In this document: in pieces, positions 6,610 through 8,771 of the stretch
Layout of the letters: every line of letters begins with the position of its first letter
Numbering within the stretch: the first letter of the stretch is position 1
DNA from: an uncultured Oscillospiraceae bacterium
GTDB taxonomy: Bacteria > Bacillota > Clostridia > Oscillospirales > Acutalibacteraceae
Length of the DNA: 8,771 nt
Assembly: GCA_902462665.1 (NCBI GenBank)
Contig: CABQCM010000033.1
Location: 1-8,771 of the forward strand
Reading direction: 5' to 3'
Translations under genes and position numbers: made by a program
Notes under the pieces: generated by a model
What the model was told of the DNA's origin: nothing
Database searches by the model: none
Seen by the model: only the letters and a program-made list of their open reading frames with translations

Positions 6610-7389
6610 ATGAGTCAACCAATTATCCATGATATTTATCGGGCCATTGACGCCTTTGCTCCTTTTGCCTCGGCCTTGCCTTATGATAACGCAGGGCTGT
6701 TGGTAGGGGATGCGGATATCCCGGTTACGGGTGTGGCTTTGGGGCTGGATTTGACCTGCGAACTCATCGAATATGCTCATTCTAAGGGCTGCAATTTAAT
6801 TATTACCCATCATCCGGTCATTTTCAAGCCGATTCACCGAATATCGGCCCGGCAGCCGGTCTACCTGCTTGCTCGATATGGTATGAACGCCATTTGTGCT
6901 CATACCAATTTGGATGCCGCTGTGGGAGGCGTAAATGACATATTGGCCCAAGCCATTGGTCTGGAACAGCTTGAACCGTTGGCCGACCCGGAGTTTCCCG
7001 GTCATCCGCCTATTGCACGGGTTGGATGGCTTGCGCGGGAACAAACTGCGCGTGAGCTTGCTTCTCATGTGCGTATGGTTCTGAACGTGGATGCGGTAGG
7101 CTATGCCGATGCCGGGCAACCCATTCGCCGGGTAGCGGTCTGCGGCGGTGCGGGCGGCGATTTAATTGCTCCGGCCCTCTCCGCTGGCGCACAGGCGCTC
7201 ATTACAGCCGATTTACGTCATCATGAGCTGCTTGACGCGATTTCGTCCGGAATTACGGTGCTCGACGGCGGCCACTTCGCAACCGAACAACTGGTGATGC
7301 GCCCGCTGTGCGAGCGGCTTGCCGACTTGTTTCCTCAAACCCCCATGCATTTATTTGATCAGCAAAATCCGCTTCGTTTTGCGACGTAA
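6610..7389 (+). CDS. Nif3-like dinuclear metal centre protein (DUF34/NIF3)
   Basis: A 259-residue member of the Nif3/DUF34 family (YbgI in E. coli, YqfO in Bacillus), often labelled 'GTP cyclohydrolase 1 type 2'. Family members form hexameric rings with two metal ions per subunit. The expected ligands are visible: H67-H68 (ITHHPV), H98 and D102 (AHTNLD), H222 and E226 (GGHFATE); the N-terminal YDNAGLLVG (25-33) is also a family signature. It is the short form: Bacillus YqfO has about 370 residues because of an inserted PII/CutA1-like domain, which is absent here. The true function of the family is unsettled. Close linkage to trmK recurs in Firmicutes and suggests a link to tRNA or metal handling. 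If the ATG at 6598 were used, it would gain four residues. Confidence 0.93.
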   Translation: MSQPIIHDIYRAIDAFAPFASALPYDNAGLLVGDADIPVTGVALGLDLTCELIEYAHSKGCNLIITHHPVIFKPIHRISARQPVYLLARYGMNAICAHTNLDAAVGGVNDILAQAIGLEQLEPLADPEFPGHPPIARVGWLAREQTARELASHVRMVLNVDAVGYADAGQPIRRVAVCGGAGGDLIAPALSAGAQALITADLRHHELLDAISSGITVLDGGHFATEQLVMRPLCERLADLFPQTPMHLFDQQNPLRFAT

Positions 7390-7440
7390 TGTAAGACAGC
7401 ATTGGATTTTGGATAGAGTGTATAGAGAGGATATGACAAT

Positions 7441-8292
7441 ATGCAACGACAAAAACGAGTTTTGGCTGTTCACGACATTTCCTGTGTGGGAAAATGCTCT
7501 TTGACCGTCGCGCTTCCTATTTTATCCGCGGCAGGCCTGGAGTGCAGCGTGCTTCCTACGGCAGTGCTATCTACGCATACGGGGGGATTTACCGGCTATA
7601 CCTTTCGCGACTTGACCAAAGACATTGAGCCTATCTATCGTCACTGGCAAACGCTGGGGCTTCAATTTGACAGTATCTACACGGGATATCTGGGGTCTTT
7701 TGAACAATTAGAGCTGGTAGGCGGTTTGATGGATTCGCTGACAGGGGAGAACACGCAGATTGTCATTGACCCGGTTATGGGTGACAACGGTGTGCTTTAT
7801 CCCTTATTTGATGCTGCCTTTGCAAAAGGTATGGCGAATCTGTGTGCCAAAGCCGACCTGATTGTTCCTAATTTGACTGAGGCTGCCTGGATGCTAGAAG
7901 AGGATTATCAGGAGGGACCCTATACCGAGGAATATTTGGAAGGGATTTTGCGTCGGTTAAGCGATATGGGGCCGCGGCAGGTGGTACTTACGGGAGTCAA
8001 TCTGGACGAGCGTCATTTGGGCGCGGCAGTATACGACCGGGAAACCGACCGGGTGGAATACGCTATGGAAGAACAGGTAGAGGGCTACTACCATGGTACG
8101 GGGGATGTGTTTGCCAGCGCGCTGGTGGGGGCGATTCAAAACGGGCTGAGCCTGCGTGATTCCGCCCAGGCGGCGGTTGATTTCACCGTGGCGTCGATTC
8201 GCCGCACCCATGCGGAGGGGACGGACATCCGGTATGGCGTTAATTTTGAAGCCAACCTGTCGCAATATATGACCTCAATTGGTGTTGACTGA
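7441..8292 (+). CDS. pdxK: Pyridoxal/pyridoxamine kinase, ribokinase superfamily
   Basis: A 283-residue B6 vitamer kinase (COG2240), which phosphorylates pyridoxal, pyridoxamine or pyridoxine with ATP for salvage of pyridoxal phosphate. Family features: the N-terminal HDISCVGKCSLT (11-22), DPVMGDNG (110-117), LIVPNLTEA (140-148) and the anion hole with catalytic Asp GTGD (219-222). The exact vitamer preference cannot be read from sequence. The start at 7441 is supported by GAGAGGA (7425-7431) nine bases upstream. It lies 51 bp after nif3 with no good promoter in the gap, so it is probably the last gene of the operon. The hairpin just after its stop ends the transcript. Confidence 0.92.
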   Translation: MQRQKRVLAVHDISCVGKCSLTVALPILSAAGLECSVLPTAVLSTHTGGFTGYTFRDLTKDIEPIYRHWQTLGLQFDSIYTGYLGSFEQLELVGGLMDSLTGENTQIVIDPVMGDNGVLYPLFDAAFAKGMANLCAKADLIVPNLTEAAWMLEEDYQEGPYTEEYLEGILRRLSDMGPRQVVLTGVNLDERHLGAAVYDRETDRVEYAMEEQVEGYYHGTGDVFASALVGAIQNGLSLRDSAQAAVDFTVASIRRTHAEGTDIRYGVNFEANLSQYMTSIGVD

Positions 8293-8302
8293 CAATACGC
8301 TC

Positions 8303-8348
8303 AAAAAGCCTGCGACGGTACTCTGACAGTATCGCCGCAGGCTTTTTT
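8303..8348. terminator. Strong bidirectional terminator between pdxK and kdgK
   Basis: AAAAAGCCTGCG (8303-8314) pairs perfectly over 12 bp with CGCAGGCTTTTT (8336-8347). An inner stem GGTACT/AGTATC (one G-U pair) and a CTGAC loop extend the hairpin. The stem is followed by T on the plus strand and by five T on the minus strand, so it can stop both convergent transcripts. It begins 10 bp after the pdxK stop and lies 14 bp past the kdgK stop. Confidence 0.95.
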
Positions 8349-8362
8349 CATCGTTGATATTT

Positions 8363-8771
8363 TTACCGCTGCACCCGGCCGGAACCGTCGCCGCCGGCCA
8401 GCGCAAGCACCTCATCCCGGTTGACCAGATTAAAATCTCCTTCCACTGTGTGCTTGAGGCAAGAGGCGGCTACGGCAAACTCCAACGCGCCGTCATCGTC
8501 CATTCCCGCGCTCAATCCATAGATCAGCCCTGCGGCAAAGCTATCTCCGCCGCCCACCCGATCGACGATATCAATTGCATATCGTCTGGAATGCAAACAT
8601 TCATCGCCGTTGTAGAGCATAGCAGACCAATTGTTGCGCGAGGCCGAAACCGATTCGCGCAGTGTGATAGCCACTTTCTGGAAAGAAAAACGCTCGCAAA
8701 GCTGCCGGGCAACCGATTGATAACCCGCCAAATCGATCACTCCCTTGGTGATATCGGTCGCCCGGCAGCTT
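8363..8771 (-). CDS. kdgK: 2-dehydro-3-deoxygluconokinase, C-terminal part (cut by window edge)
   Basis: The reading frame runs out of the window at 8771, so only the last 136 residues are visible, about 40% of a normal ~340-residue KdgK. They show KVAITLRESVSASRNNWSAM, highly typical of this family, followed by the PfkB/ribokinase C-terminal signature DIVDRVGGGDSFAAGLIYGL with the GGGD anion hole and catalytic Asp. A GTG codon at 8740 is internal, not a start: the frame above it reads TDITKG, typical of KdgK sequence. The enzyme phosphorylates 2-keto-3-deoxygluconate with ATP to KDPG, in uronate/pectin catabolism or the Entner-Doudoroff branch. Its usual partner, KDPG aldolase, is not seen downstream: the gene ends at the shared terminator. 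Confidence 0.93.
   Translation of the reverse strand, partial: SCRATDITKGVIDLAGYQSVARQLCERFSFQKVAITLRESVSASRNNWSAMLYNGDECLHSRRYAIDIVDRVGGGDSFAAGLIYGLSAGMDDDGALEFAVAASCLKHTVEGDFNLVNRDEVLALAGGDGSGRVQR

Noticed and set aside
7390..7440. Promoter before pdxK (TTGGAT and TATAGA)
   Set aside because: The spacer between the two boxes is only 13 bp, too short for a sigma-A promoter.
7319..7504. 61-codon open frame spanning the nif3-pdxK junction
   Set aside because: It overlaps both genes in another frame, and its translation looks like a shadow of them.
1..8771. CRISPR array, insertion sequence, phage or tRNA genes
   Set aside because: No regularly spaced repeats, transposase or integrase motifs, terminal inverted repeats or tRNA-like folds were found on either strand.

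Overview
This 8.8 kb window looks like chromosomal DNA of a low-to-moderate GC Gram-positive, most likely a Clostridia-class Firmicute of the Oscillospiraceae or a related family. That placement is inferred from strong AGGAGG ribosome binding sites, near-consensus sigma-A promoters, a YtvI-type (sporulation-associated) membrane protein, the trmK-nif3 pair typical of Firmicutes, and a PdxK-type vitamin B6 kinase and KdgK that read as Clostridial. I see no insertion sequence, phage gene, CRISPR array, tRNA or rRNA.

The left half (108-4824) is read on the minus strand. In transcription order it holds an AraC-family regulator, a YtvI/AI-2E family permease, glucosamine-6-phosphate synthase (glmS), and a left-handed beta-helix protein that looks like the acetyltransferase half of GlmU without the pyrophosphorylase half. 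The first three each have their own promoter (TTGCTT, TTGCAT and TTGCAA as -35 boxes, each 17 bp from the -10). No clear terminator separates them, so read-through is possible. glmS and the beta-helix gene overlap by ATGA and should be co-translated. A bidirectional terminator at 43-94 closes this block.

The 242-bp region 4825-5066 is a divergent control region. Two strong promoters point away from each other around 73 bp that carry several inverted repeats, the expected layout for an AraC-type regulator controlling its neighbour.

The right half (5067-8292) is a plus-strand run: a COG2159 metal-dependent amidohydrolase, trmK (tRNA m1A22 methyltransferase, overlapping by GTGA), a Nif3/DUF34 dinuclear-metal protein, and a pyridoxal/pyridoxamine kinase. 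A long hairpin at 8303-8348 ends this run. It also serves the convergent gene at the right edge, a 5'-truncated 2-dehydro-3-deoxygluconokinase (kdgK).

Most genes here are housekeeping or common accessory genes. The points that stand out are: (i) the standalone GlmU-like acyltransferase, which keeps the GlmU acetyltransferase active-site residues and is translationally coupled to glmS; (ii) a glmS leader too short for the glmS ribozyme but holding a compact GC-rich, G-run-rich element; and (iii) an AraC-type regulator divergent from an operon that joins an orphan hydrolase to tRNA modification and B6 salvage. I found no convincing evidence of a wholly new defence or mobile system.
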